From positions 1 to 8,579 of the forward strand of contig JAAFGU010000096.1 of NCBI GenBank assembly GCA_010365205.1: a DNA stretch of 8,579 nt, given 5' to 3'. How positions within the stretch are numbered: position 1 is the stretch's first letter; the number at the start of each line of letters is the position of its first letter. Position numbers and translations under genes: made by a program. This document shows positions 1-6,291 of the stretch, piece by piece. The notes below the pieces were generated by a model. The model was not told the origin of the DNA. It saw only the letters and a list, made by a program, of their open reading frames with translations, and made no database searches. Source of the stretch: Aromatoleum sp. (GTDB lineage Bacteria; Pseudomonadota; Gammaproteobacteria; Burkholderiales; Casimicrobiaceae).

Positions 1-164
1 GGCGGGGCCCGGCGATGCGCATCCGTGCGCGACAGGCGTCACGCAGGATCAGAGTGCGACCCCGATGCGTTCCGCAAAGTTCCGCGTCCGCAATACCGAT
101 TCGTCATGAAGCGCGCCACCGTGGTGCGCGTCGGCGGCCCTCGGCGTCGCGGACGAGGTGGCCG

Positions 165-1001
165 TCAGCCGCCGGCAGCACGCGCGAGCCGGTCGGCCAG
201 CGCGTCGAGGTACGAGGGGAAGCGGTGGATGTCGTTGTGCCCGGCGCCGTCGACGGCGAATAATTCCACCGGGGCGCGCACCAGCGCCTTCAGCCGCTCG
301 CTGTCGGCGATCGGAATCAGCGTGTCCTTCGTTCCGTGCAGCAGCAGCACCGGGCTCCTGACGTCGCCGATGATCGTGTCGGTCCGCAACGGATACTTGA
401 GCACCCATTCGGGCACCAGTGGATAGGCGCGCTTGGCCGAGGCCGCGAGACTCGTGTACGGCGTCACCAGCACCAGCAGCGCCGGATCGACGTCGCGCGC
501 AAGCCGCGCGGCGAGTCCCGTGCCCAGCGAGCGGCCGTAGATCACGATCGGCTTGCCGGAATAGCGGGGCACGATGCTGTTCCACGCCGCGCGCACATCG
601 GCGTTCAACTGGTCTTCGCTGTCGATGACGCCGGTGCTTTTGCCGTAACCCCGGTAATCGAAGATGAACAGGTCGTAATTGACCCGTCGATAGAAATCGA
701 GGCCGGTGGTCCAGGTCTCGAGATTGCCGGAATTGCCGTGCAGGAAGAAGACGAGGCCCCGCGGATCCGGTTGCATGAAGTGGAGCGCGTCGAGCGATCC
801 GCCCGGCACCGCCACCCGCAATTCCTCGAACGGCTGATCGAATCGGAAGACGTGGTCCTCGGGCAGCCGCGCCGCGGGAAATATCAGCCGTTCCTGCGCG
901 AAATAGAGCGCGCAGAGTGTGCCGACATACCCGACCGCGAGTAACGCGGCCAGCAGCGTGACGGCGATGAATCCGGTGCGCAGCGGTCGGGATGGCATCA
1001 T
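165..1001 (-). CDS. Membrane-anchored alpha/beta hydrolase (BEM46/ABHD13-like)
   Basis: A serine hydrolase of the alpha/beta fold, most like the COG1073 (BEM46/ABHD13) group. The substrate is unknown; such proteins are usually esterases or thioesterases. With the start chosen here the protein has 278 residues. A basic N-terminus (PSRPLR) and one hydrophobic segment at about residues 10-32 suggest a signal anchor with the catalytic domain in the periplasm. HGNSGN at 88-93 is the oxyanion-hole motif, GRSLG holds the nucleophile Ser158, HGTKD gives the acid Asp226, and GAGHND gives His255, so the triad is complete. The start is uncertain. Tandem ATGs at 1001 and 998 put the hydrophobic segment right after a short basic head, but in-frame ATGs at 1034 and 1115 are also open and none has a clear Shine-Dalgarno. 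It is transcribed divergently from the small gene at 1269. The family call is firm; the function is not. Confidence 0.88.
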   Translation of the reverse strand: MMPSRPLRTGFIAVTLLAALLAVGYVGTLCALYFAQERLIFPAARLPEDHVFRFDQPFEELRVAVPGGSLDALHFMQPDPRGLVFFLHGNSGNLETWTTGLDFYRRVNYDLFIFDYRGYGKSTGVIDSEDQLNADVRAAWNSIVPRYSGKPIVIYGRSLGTGLAARLARDVDPALLVLVTPYTSLAASAKRAYPLVPEWVLKYPLRTDTIIGDVRSPVLLLHGTKDTLIPIADSERLKALVRAPVELFAVDGAGHNDIHRFPSYLDALADRLARAAGG

Positions 1002-1209
1002 GGGCAGGGAATCGCGGGCGTGCCTCCGCGACATGCGCGGCACGGGGGCGTTGGATGCCCCGTGCGGGGCGACCGCGGCGAGCGGATTGCCGGTCGTTCC
1101 CGCGGCGGCCGCCATCGGAACGCGGCAGGACTACCGGCCGGACGATTATCGCCGATCCGGTGCGAAGTCTCCATCCGTCCGGGCATCGTCTGCGCCGGAA
1201 TTCGTGGGG

Positions 1210-1238
1210 TTGACGATCAGCGGGCATGCGTCCAAACT
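1210..1238 (+). promoter_or_regulatory. Possible sigma-70 promoter for the IPTL-CTERM micro-protein
   Basis: TTGACG at 1210-1215 differs from the -35 consensus by one base. Seventeen bases later CAAACT (1233-1238) matches only half of a -10 box. It lies about 30 bases upstream of the ATG at 1269, in the gap between the divergent hydrolase and micro-protein genes. The weak -10 keeps this tentative. Confidence 0.25.
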
Positions 1239-1268
1239 GAATCTCCTTACCCGCGCAATGGAATCGAG

Positions 1269-1439
1269 ATGAAAGCGATCGTTATCGCAGCCTTGTTCGC
1301 AAGCTCGTTCAGCGCTGTCGCGCAAAGCAACAGCGTAATTTTCGTCCCTTCGATACCGACGCTGGACGACTTGGGCATCGTCGGATTGATCGCGTTGGTC
1401 GGGGTGATCGGCGGCTGGCTCGCGCGCCGGCGCAAATAG
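1269..1439 (+). CDS. IPTL-CTERM micro-protein: signal peptide plus sorting tail
   Basis: A 56-residue protein with two recognisable parts and almost nothing between. Residues 1-19 are a classic signal peptide (MKAIVIAALF, ending AVAQ, probable cut after Ala18 or Gln19). Residues 29-56 read as an exosortase-type sorting signal: IPTLDDLG, then a hydrophobic helix (about 37-52), then the basic tail ARRRK. In the IPTL-CTERM family the usual form is IPTLSEWG, and these tails are associated with the exosortase variant XrtH, which is not in this window. Only about nine residues (SNSVIFVPS) would remain between signal and sorting motif. The open frame extends upstream to 1020, but the signal peptide fixes the start at 1269, with GGA six bases before the ATG. 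Function is unknown. It could be a minimal sorted surface peptide, an eroded longer substrate, or a small membrane protein. The sorting-motif assignment is from pattern recognition only. Confidence 0.75.
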   Translation: MKAIVIAALFASSFSAVAQSNSVIFVPSIPTLDDLGIVGLIALVGVIGGWLARRRK

Positions 1440-1478
1440 GGTTTCGGCGGCTGCCCGAAGGGCGCGCCGCTCGTTCTC

Positions 1479-2294
1479 GTGGCGGATCCGCAAGCGGCAT
1501 TCCTCGACGCCGTTCGCATCGGCTATCCCGCCTTGACGCTGGGCAGCTTTCTTTTCCTGCTGGTGTGGGAGGGCGATCGCCGGAGCGGTTTTGTTCCCCG
1601 GCGCGCGCGTCACGTGCTCCGCAATCTCGCGTTGTTCGCGGTGATGGTCGTCGTCGCCGACGGTTTGGTCGGCGGCGTTGTGCTCGGCATCGGCCGCCAT
1701 CTTTTCGATGTGCCGCGCGGCTTGCTGACACCGCTCGAGTTGCCGCTCGCCGCGATGGTCGTCGCGGGCGTGTTCGCCACCGATTTCGCGTCGTACGCTT
1801 TCCACCGGCTGAGCCACCGTTGGCGCGAACTCTGGCTGTTCCATGCGGTGCACCACTCCGATCCGCAGCTCGACGCGACCACCGGATTGCGTTTCCACCC
1901 CATCGACATGGCGTTCTACGTCGCGAGCGTCGCCGGCACGCTCGTCGCACTCGGCATCCCGCTGTGGGTCGAGGGCGTGCGCGCGCTGATCCTGAACCCG
2001 CTGTCGATGGCCCAGCACGCCAACGTGCCGTGGCCAGCCTGGGTCGAACGTTATTTCGCATGGCTGCTGGTCACGCCGGCCATGCACCGCGTCCACCACG
2101 ACGCGGATGCTCCCGGCATCGACGCTAACTTCGGCCAGGTCTTTTCCCTGTGGGATCGGCTTTTCGGAACGTATCGCGCACCGGGCGCGGCCGATCCCCC
2201 GCGAATCGGCGTGCCCGCACTCGCCGCCGACGAATGGCAGACGCTGAGCGGCCTGTTGCTGACGCCGTGGCGCGCGCGATCGCTCGAGATCTGA
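1479..2294 (+). CDS. Sterol desaturase / fatty acid hydroxylase family membrane protein
   Basis: A 271-residue integral-membrane di-iron enzyme of the FA_hydroxylase superfamily (sterol desaturases, carotenoid and fatty-acid hydroxylases), which use O2 to hydroxylate or desaturate lipids at the inner membrane. The histidine clusters that bind iron are present in family order: HRLSH at 109-113, HAVHH at 122-126, His140 in RFHP, His180, and HRVHH at 203-207. Hydrophobic segments lie at about 15-30, 49-70, 85-105, 145-165 and 189-201. The NFGQVFSLWDRLFGTY stretch near 217-232 is typical of the family C-terminus. The substrate cannot be told from sequence. The start is a GTG, the first possible start after the upstream TAG, with no good Shine-Dalgarno; GAAGG lies too far upstream, inside a small hairpin. 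It follows the micro-protein by 39 bases and may be cotranscribed with it. Confidence 0.9.
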   Translation: MADPQAAFLDAVRIGYPALTLGSFLFLLVWEGDRRSGFVPRRARHVLRNLALFAVMVVVADGLVGGVVLGIGRHLFDVPRGLLTPLELPLAAMVVAGVFATDFASYAFHRLSHRWRELWLFHAVHHSDPQLDATTGLRFHPIDMAFYVASVAGTLVALGIPLWVEGVRALILNPLSMAQHANVPWPAWVERYFAWLLVTPAMHRVHHDADAPGIDANFGQVFSLWDRLFGTYRAPGAADPPRIGVPALAADEWQTLSGLLLTPWRARSLEI

Positions 2295-2354
2295 GGCGCG
2301 CTTTCGCGGTATAGCGGGCTCCATTGGGATGAGGGCGGGCAGGGGGCCGATCAT

Positions 2355-2368
2355 CGGTCGCGCGACCG
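2355..2368. promoter_or_regulatory. 14-bp perfect palindrome upstream of the HTH gene
   Basis: CGGTCGCGCGACCG is a perfect inverted repeat, directly preceded by a second small palindrome (CCGATCATCGG, sharing its last bases). It lies about 150 bases upstream of the HTH gene in a 221-bp gap with no other feature, so it could be an operator. GC-rich DNA produces such palindromes by chance, hence the low confidence. Confidence 0.25.
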
Positions 2369-2515
2369 GCCGCATCAGTCTCATTGGCCGGGCCCTACTT
2401 TCGCCGAAGCACCGCTCCAGCACAGGAGGCGCAGCGGACGCAGCGCCTCTGGCGCATGCGCGGCTTTCCTCCGTAAGATAGACGGTATTGATCGGCGTTC
2501 GGGAGGGACGATACG

Positions 2516-3193
2516 ATGGCGGATTCTCGCAGGACGGCACCGCGCAAGACCTCCGCGGTGCGCGCCGGGGATACCGGTCCCCGGCAGGGCGCCGCCGAGT
2601 CGACGCTGGTCGGACTCGCGCAGCAGCTGCGCGCGTGGACCGATTCGGTGCTGGGTGTCGCCGGCGCCGCGGCGGACGTTTCGATCGGCGCGGCAAAGGC
2701 GATTCTGGTCAAGCCGGAACAGCGGGCGGCGCTGGCGAAGGCCGGACACGTATTGCGCGGAATGCGCGAGGCGGCGGGCTTCAGCGTACGGGAAGTCGGC
2801 GAAGCCATCGACCTGAAGGAGCCGGCGCTGCTCGAGCTGGTCGAAACCGGAAAGGTCGCGCTTCCGTTCGAAATCATCCTGCGGCTCGCCTCCGTGCTCG
2901 GGCGCAACGATCCAATTTCGTTCGTGATGCGTTTCACCCGCTCGTACAACCCGGAAGTCTGGCAGACGCTGGAAAACATCGGCATCGGCCGCTTCGCCGT
3001 CCAGGCCGGACGCGAACGCGAATTCGCCAACATCTATCGCGGCAGTGACACGGCGCGCCGGCGCTCGGACGAGGATTTCGCCGCGGTGCTGAGCTTCGTC
3101 AAAACGGCATTCGACCTGGCGCTGACGTTCCGCGCCGCGAAGCTCCCGCCCGCAGCGCGTGCGAAACGCAACGGCGCGGGTTCCCGATCCTGA
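2516..3193 (+). CDS. HTH (XRE/Cro-like) transcriptional regulator
   Basis: A 225-residue cytoplasmic protein with a Cro/C1-type helix-turn-helix at about residues 74-130: LRGMREAAGFSVREVGEAID gives the first helices, followed by KEPALLELVETGKVALP and a closing helix ending ASVLGRNDP. Before it are a basic, low-complexity head (1-28) and an amphipathic helical stretch (30-73). After it comes a region with FVMRFTRSYNPEVWQTLENI and REREFANIYRG that I do not recognise as a named ligand domain, then a helix and a basic tail. The start is well supported by GGAGG at 2502-2506, nine bases before the ATG. Its stop is 17 bp before the propeller gene, so the two are probably one operon and the regulator may control it. 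The target and signal are unknown. Confidence 0.85.
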   Translation: MADSRRTAPRKTSAVRAGDTGPRQGAAESTLVGLAQQLRAWTDSVLGVAGAAADVSIGAAKAILVKPEQRAALAKAGHVLRGMREAAGFSVREVGEAIDLKEPALLELVETGKVALPFEIILRLASVLGRNDPISFVMRFTRSYNPEVWQTLENIGIGRFAVQAGREREFANIYRGSDTARRRSDEDFAAVLSFVKTAFDLALTFRAAKLPPAARAKRNGAGSRS

Positions 3194-3198
3194 CGTCG

Positions 3199-3203
3199 AA
3201 GGA
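3199..3203 (+). promoter_or_regulatory. Shine-Dalgarno of the propeller gene
   Basis: AAGGA seven bases before the ATG at 3211, within the 17-bp gap after the HTH stop codon. It fixes the start of the secreted propeller and supports translation from a shared transcript. Confidence 0.6.
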
Positions 3204-3210
3204 CAATTGC

Positions 3211-4188
3211 ATGTCTATCCGCCAACGCTGGTTCGTCGCCGTGATTTCCCTCGCCGCATCCTTGGCATCGCTGCCTTTGGTCGCGCGCGCCGAGCCCGCG
3301 TATTTCGACGTCGCGCGCGGCGCGCAGCCGCACGATGTGGCGGCTTCGCCGGCGCCGGGCGGCCCGGTCTACTACACCGCGCAGGCGACGGGCAAACTCG
3401 GCATTCTCGATCCCGGGTCGGGACGGTTCGAGGAAATTCCGCTCGGTTCGCGCTCGGCGCCTCATGGCGTGATCGTGGGCCCCGACGGCGCCCCGTGGAT
3501 CACCGACGGCGGGCAGAACGCGATCGTGCGCGTCGACCCGAAAACGCGCGTTGTCCGGGTGTGGCCGTTGCCGGCGGACACGGGCTATGCGAATCTCAAC
3601 ACGCTGACCTTCGACAAGAAAGGGCGCGTGTGGTTTACCGGACAGAGCGGGTACTATGGGCGACTCGACCCGGCGTCCGGCGAGGTGCGCGTATGGAAGG
3701 CGCCGCGCGGGCGCGGCCCCTACGGCATCGCGACGACGCCGGCGGGGGACGTCTGGTACGCGTCGCTGGCGGGCAGCCACATTGCGCGGATCGACACCGA
3801 GACCGGCGTCGCAACGGTGATCGAGCCGCCGACCAAGGATCAGGGCGCGCGTCGGATCTGGCCGGATTCGCGCGGACGGCTCTGGGTGAGCTACTGGAAC
3901 ACGGGGCAGGTCGGCATGTACGACCCGGTCACGCGCGAATGGCGCGAGTGGAAGCTGCCCGGCGATTCGCCGCGCACGTATTCGGTGTGGGTCGATGACC
4001 GCGACCAGGTGTGGCTCACCGAGTGGACCACCAACGCGATCGTGCGCTTCGATCCGGCAACCGGGAAATTCGACCGCTTTCCGTCGTCAAAGGCGAACGC
4101 CAACGTGCGGCAAATGCTCGGCCGTTCCGGCGAGGCCTGGGGTGCGGAGTCCGGTAACGACCGCTTGGTCCGCGTGCCGGCCCGTTAG
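3211..4188 (+). CDS. Secreted Vgb-like (virginiamycin B lyase family) beta-propeller
   Basis: A 325-residue protein with a Sec signal peptide (1-27, basic head, hydrophobic core, cut probably after ARA27), so periplasmic or exported. The rest is about seven propeller blades of some 40 residues, roughly 40-78, 83-121, 128-165, 169-206, 212-250, 255-291 and 298-325. Each carries the pattern 'P-H/Y-G-I...G.VWFT...G.I.R.DP.TG....W.LP' seen in virginiamycin B lyase and NHL/SMP-30-like propellers. Examples are APHGVIVGPDGAPWITD and GPYGIATTPAGDVWYAS. Real Vgb uses histidines and glutamates of the late blades to open streptogramin B. Here the late blades have RRIW and TYSV where PHGI would be expected, so antibiotic lyase activity is not supported. 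More likely it binds or processes an unknown periplasmic ligand. It is 17 bp downstream of the HTH regulator. Confidence 0.85.
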   Translation: MSIRQRWFVAVISLAASLASLPLVARAEPAYFDVARGAQPHDVAASPAPGGPVYYTAQATGKLGILDPGSGRFEEIPLGSRSAPHGVIVGPDGAPWITDGGQNAIVRVDPKTRVVRVWPLPADTGYANLNTLTFDKKGRVWFTGQSGYYGRLDPASGEVRVWKAPRGRGPYGIATTPAGDVWYASLAGSHIARIDTETGVATVIEPPTKDQGARRIWPDSRGRLWVSYWNTGQVGMYDPVTREWREWKLPGDSPRTYSVWVDDRDQVWLTEWTTNAIVRFDPATGKFDRFPSSKANANVRQMLGRSGEAWGAESGNDRLVRVPAR

Positions 4189-4288
4189 CCGTGACTGGTG
4201 CAACGGTTTTCCCCTGAATCCGTTGAGTGCCGGGAACGACGCGGGCTGCCATAAGCCACGCCGGGACCGTGACGGCGAACGAGTGCCG

Positions 4289-5317
4289 ATGCCAAGTTCC
4301 TCCGATGCCGCGATGGCCACGTTCATCCGCGGCCTGCCCAAGGCCGAGCTGCACATCCATCTCGAAGGCACGCTCGAGCCGGAGATGGTCTTCGCGCTGG
4401 CCGCCAGGCACGGCGTCGGGTTGCGTTACCCTTCGGTCGACGCACTGCGCCGCGCCTACGCGTTCCACGACCTCCAGTCGTTTCTCGACGTCTACTATGC
4501 AGGCGCCGACGTGCTGCGCGACGAGGACGACTTCCGGTCGATGACGGCGGGGTACCTGCGCCGGGCGCATGCCGACGGCGTTGTCCATGCGGAAATATTC
4601 TTCGATCCGCAGATGCACACGCGGCGCGGCGTTGCGTTCGAAACCGTCATCCGTGGCATCGGCAGCGCGCTTGCCGCCGCACAGGCCGAGTTCGGCATCA
4701 CGACGCGGCTGATCCTCTGTTTCCTGCGCCATCTGCCGGCCGCCGACGCGATGCGCACCCTGGAGGAAGCGCTGCCGTATCGCGACGCCATCTGCGCGGT
4801 GGGCCTCGATTCGTCCGAAATGGGCAACCCGCCGTCGCGATTCGCGGAGGTGTTCCGGCGCGCGCGCGACGAGGGCTGGCTCGCCGTCGCGCATGCCGGC
4901 GAAGAGGGTCCGCCCGAATACATTCGCGAGGCGCTCGACATGCTGCACGTCGCGCGCATCGACCACGGTGTGCGCTGCGAGGCCGACGACGCGCTCTGCC
5001 GGCGGCTGGCGGCCGAGGGCGTGCCCCTCACCGTCTGCCCGCTGTCGAACGTCAAACTCGGCGTGTTCGCCCGCCTCCAAGACCACAATCTGAAACGCCT
5101 CCTCGATCGCGGGCTGCGCATCACGATCAACTCCGACGACCCCGCTTACTTCGGCGGCTACATCGCCGAGAATTTCAGCGCCACCCAGCGTGCGCTCGGG
5201 CTGACGCGCGGCGATGTCGTGCAGCTCGCGCGCAATTCGATCGCCGCGTCGTTCCTGCCGGAATCCGCCAAGCTGGCCTGGCTCGCACGGATCGATGCGT
5301 ACGCCGCCGCGCATTGA
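4289..5317 (+). CDS. Adenine deaminase (Add/Aah1-type, zinc-dependent)
   Basis: A cytoplasmic amidohydrolase of 342 residues that should convert adenine to hypoxanthine and ammonia in purine salvage. Zinc ligands are visible: His22 and His24 in ELHIHLEGTLEPE, His202 in AHAGEEGPPEY, and Asp283. Glu205 is the likely proton donor, with His226 in RIDHGVR. The signature SDDPAYFGGY (282-291) belongs to the adenine deaminase branch (fungal Aah1, Pseudomonas PA0148) and not to classical adenosine deaminase, which has a different loop after the DD. YYAGADVLR and LRHLPAADA also match that branch. The open frame runs back to 3995 over the propeller gene. The start at 4289 is chosen because the family N-terminus begins shortly before LPKAELHIHLEG; ATG 4313 and GTG 4283 are alternatives, and the ribosome site is weak. 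It lies 100 bp after the propeller on the same strand and may be cotranscribed. Confidence 0.93.
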   Translation: MPSSSDAAMATFIRGLPKAELHIHLEGTLEPEMVFALAARHGVGLRYPSVDALRRAYAFHDLQSFLDVYYAGADVLRDEDDFRSMTAGYLRRAHADGVVHAEIFFDPQMHTRRGVAFETVIRGIGSALAAAQAEFGITTRLILCFLRHLPAADAMRTLEEALPYRDAICAVGLDSSEMGNPPSRFAEVFRRARDEGWLAVAHAGEEGPPEYIREALDMLHVARIDHGVRCEADDALCRRLAAEGVPLTVCPLSNVKLGVFARLQDHNLKRLLDRGLRITINSDDPAYFGGYIAENFSATQRALGLTRGDVVQLARNSIAASFLPESAKLAWLARIDAYAAAH

Positions 5318-5320
5318 GAT

Positions 5321-5336
5321 CGGCACGCGCGTGCCG
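5321..5336. terminator. 16-bp palindrome between convergent genes, possible bidirectional terminator
   Basis: CGGCACGCGCGTGCCG is a perfect palindrome that can fold as a 6-bp stem with a GCGC loop on either strand. It starts 4 bases after the deaminase stop and ends 15 bases before the arfB stop. There is no T-tract on either side, so an intrinsic terminator is possible but not proven. Confidence 0.35.
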
Positions 5337-5351
5337 CGGCTTCGCGCCTAC

Positions 5352-5747
5352 TTACTCGACAATCCGGCCGCGACCCGCCTTGATCTGGCCGCGCTTCACC
5401 TTGCTGTCGAGGCGGCGTCGCTGCGACGATTTCGTCGGCTTGGTCGCCTTGCGCGGACGCGGCATCGTCGCCGCACCGTCGACGAGCGCCTGCAGCCGCG
5501 TCAGCGCGTCGTCGCGGTTCTGGTCCTGGCTCCGGTTGCGCTGCGCCTTGATGACGACGACCCCGTCGGCGGTGATGCGCTTATCGTTGCACGCGATCAA
5601 CCGTGTCTTGACGGCGTCCGGAAGCGACGACGCCACGATGTCGAAACGCAGATGGACTGCGCTGGAGACCTTGTTGACGTTCTGGCCGCCGGCGCCCTGC
5701 GCGCGGACAGCCGTCCATTCGACTTCGTCGTTCAGGATCGGAATCAT
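5352..5747 (-). CDS. arfB: Alternative ribosome-rescue factor ArfB (peptidyl-tRNA hydrolase YaeJ)
   Basis: A 131-residue release-factor-like protein that enters stalled ribosomes lacking a stop codon and hydrolyses peptidyl-tRNA. The catalytic loop RAQGAGGQNVNK carries GGQ at 20-22. It is followed by the family core SSAVHLRFDIVASSLP (28-43), DGVVVIKAQRNRSQDQNRDD (61-80) and a helix. The basic tail from about 95 (RPRKATKPTKSSQRRRLDSK, then KRGQIKAGRGR) is the part that lies in the empty mRNA channel in ArfB and separates it from the ordinary release factors RF1/RF2. It matches E. coli YaeJ (140 residues) nearly end to end, lacking only about seven N-terminal residues. The ATG at 5747 has a weak GGGAAACGGG purine stretch upstream and no better start is seen. 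It converges on the deaminase gene and appears monocistronic. Confidence 0.95.
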   Translation of the reverse strand: MIPILNDEVEWTAVRAQGAGGQNVNKVSSAVHLRFDIVASSLPDAVKTRLIACNDKRITADGVVVIKAQRNRSQDQNRDDALTRLQALVDGAATMPRPRKATKPTKSSQRRRLDSKVKRGQIKAGRGRIVE

Positions 5748-5767
5748 GGCGCCCGTTTCCCGGTCAG

Positions 5768-5815
5768 TTGATTTGCGCGAAATCTTGACCCGGGTTTCGC
5801 ATTGAATATTGACCC
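5768..5815 (-). mobile_element. Remnant of an IS21-like insertion sequence end (two ~24-bp repeats)
   Basis: On the minus strand two 24-bp units follow head to tail (5815-5792 and 5791-5768). Both begin GGGTCAA-x-ATT and share GC-x-AA further on, 15 of 24 bases identical. Tandem units starting GGGTCAA and ending AAATCAAC are what I recall from the terminal repeats of IS21-family elements after istB. No istA/istB coding sequence is present, so only an end would have survived. The family name is from memory, and the repeat itself is seen directly. Confidence 0.4.
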
Positions 5816-5857
5816 ACCCGGATGAGCCGCAGTATGGCTCAGGTTGTGGATGATTTT

Positions 5858-6087
5858 CTGGGCGGTCAGGCCTCGCACGAAGTACTTCCCGGCGGCGAAG
5901 TAGACGAACAGCGTCGGCAGCGCCGCGATAATCGCCGCGCCCTGTCGACGTTGCATTCCTTCACCCCGGTCGACGTGTTCACGAGGTCGTTCAGCGCCAC
6001 CGTGATCGGCTGCCAGTCTCACGAGGAGAACGCCACACCGAACACGAACTTGTTCCAGATCTGCGTGAACTGCCGGATTCCGCGTCC
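5858..6087 (-). pseudogene. Broken C-terminal fragment of a MalG-type sugar ABC transporter permease
   Basis: Read on the minus strand, this segment encodes in order QFTQIWNKFVFGVAFSS, an in-frame TGA (6019-6021), DWQPITVALNDLVNTSTG, then after a frame change near 5935-5945 AALPTLFVYFAAGKYFVRG and LTA. Together these are the last 70-odd residues of the inner-membrane permease (MalG/UgpE group) of a carbohydrate ABC transporter: the last membrane helices, and the KYFVRGLTAG end that normally closes with GAVKG. Functional homologues usually have an arginine where the TGA stands (SSRDWQPITVAL), so one CGA to TGA change explains it. The rest of the permease and the last residues are missing, and no other transporter component is nearby. 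Two lesions plus both-end truncation make it non-functional. The adjacent IS21-like repeats offer a likely cause. Confidence 0.8.
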
Positions 6088-6093
6088 AGATTG

Positions 6094-6111
6094 GCCCCGC
6101 TCCGGCGGGGC
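6094..6111 (+). terminator. GC-rich hairpin, possible terminator
   Basis: GCCCCGC-TCCG-GCGGGGC forms a perfect 7-bp stem with a 4-base loop. It is followed on the plus strand by TTGCTGTTTCT, a broken T-run. CCAGA (6086-6090) and TCTGG (6119-6123) form an outer inverted repeat. No intact plus-strand gene ends just before it, so it may be left over from a lost gene. Confidence 0.4.
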
Positions 6112-6270
6112 TTGCTGTTTCTGGCGTGAGTCGGCGGTGTCCACGAGTTGATTGATCGCGCGCGGCTCCGCCCGCACCTCGCATCGACCTTCTATCGCCC
6201 CTTTCGCATACCGTCCGTGCGTCGGCTCAAGCCGGGCCTTGCCGCCGCGCATTCGGCGCCGCAAATGGAA

Positions 6271-6291
6271 ACCCCGCCACTGGGGCGGGGT
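6271..6291 (-). terminator. Intrinsic terminator of the DUF5666 gene
   Basis: ACCCCGCC (6271-6278) pairs perfectly with GGCGGGGT (6284-6291) around a 5-base loop. On the minus strand the stem ends in GGCGGGGTTTCCATTTGC, so a T-rich stretch follows it. It lies 77 bases beyond the stop codon of the DUF5666 gene in the right orientation. Confidence 0.6.

Noticed and set aside
49..1227. Long minus-strand open frame of 392 codons over the hydrolase
   Set aside because: It is an Arg/Pro/Ala-rich shadow in another frame of the hydrolase gene, which carries the complete catalytic motifs in the accepted frame.
1146..2696. Minus-strand open frame of 516 codons
   Set aside because: It runs antisense across the micro-protein, the desaturase and the HTH start, with highly biased Arg/Glu/Ala composition and no family motif. 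It is a typical GC-rich shadow.
3211..4188. Streptogramin resistance gene (vgb)
   Set aside because: The blade pattern fits the family, but late-blade histidines expected for the lyase are not seen and the context is not a resistance locus.
4201..4225. CAACGG/CCGTTG inverted repeat after the propeller gene as a terminator
   Set aside because: The stem is only 6 bp with a 13-base loop and no T-tract follows, so readthrough into the deaminase gene is at least as likely.
4016..5326. Minus-strand open frame of 436 codons
   Set aside because: Antisense to the adenine deaminase, whose catalytic residues are all visible on the plus strand.
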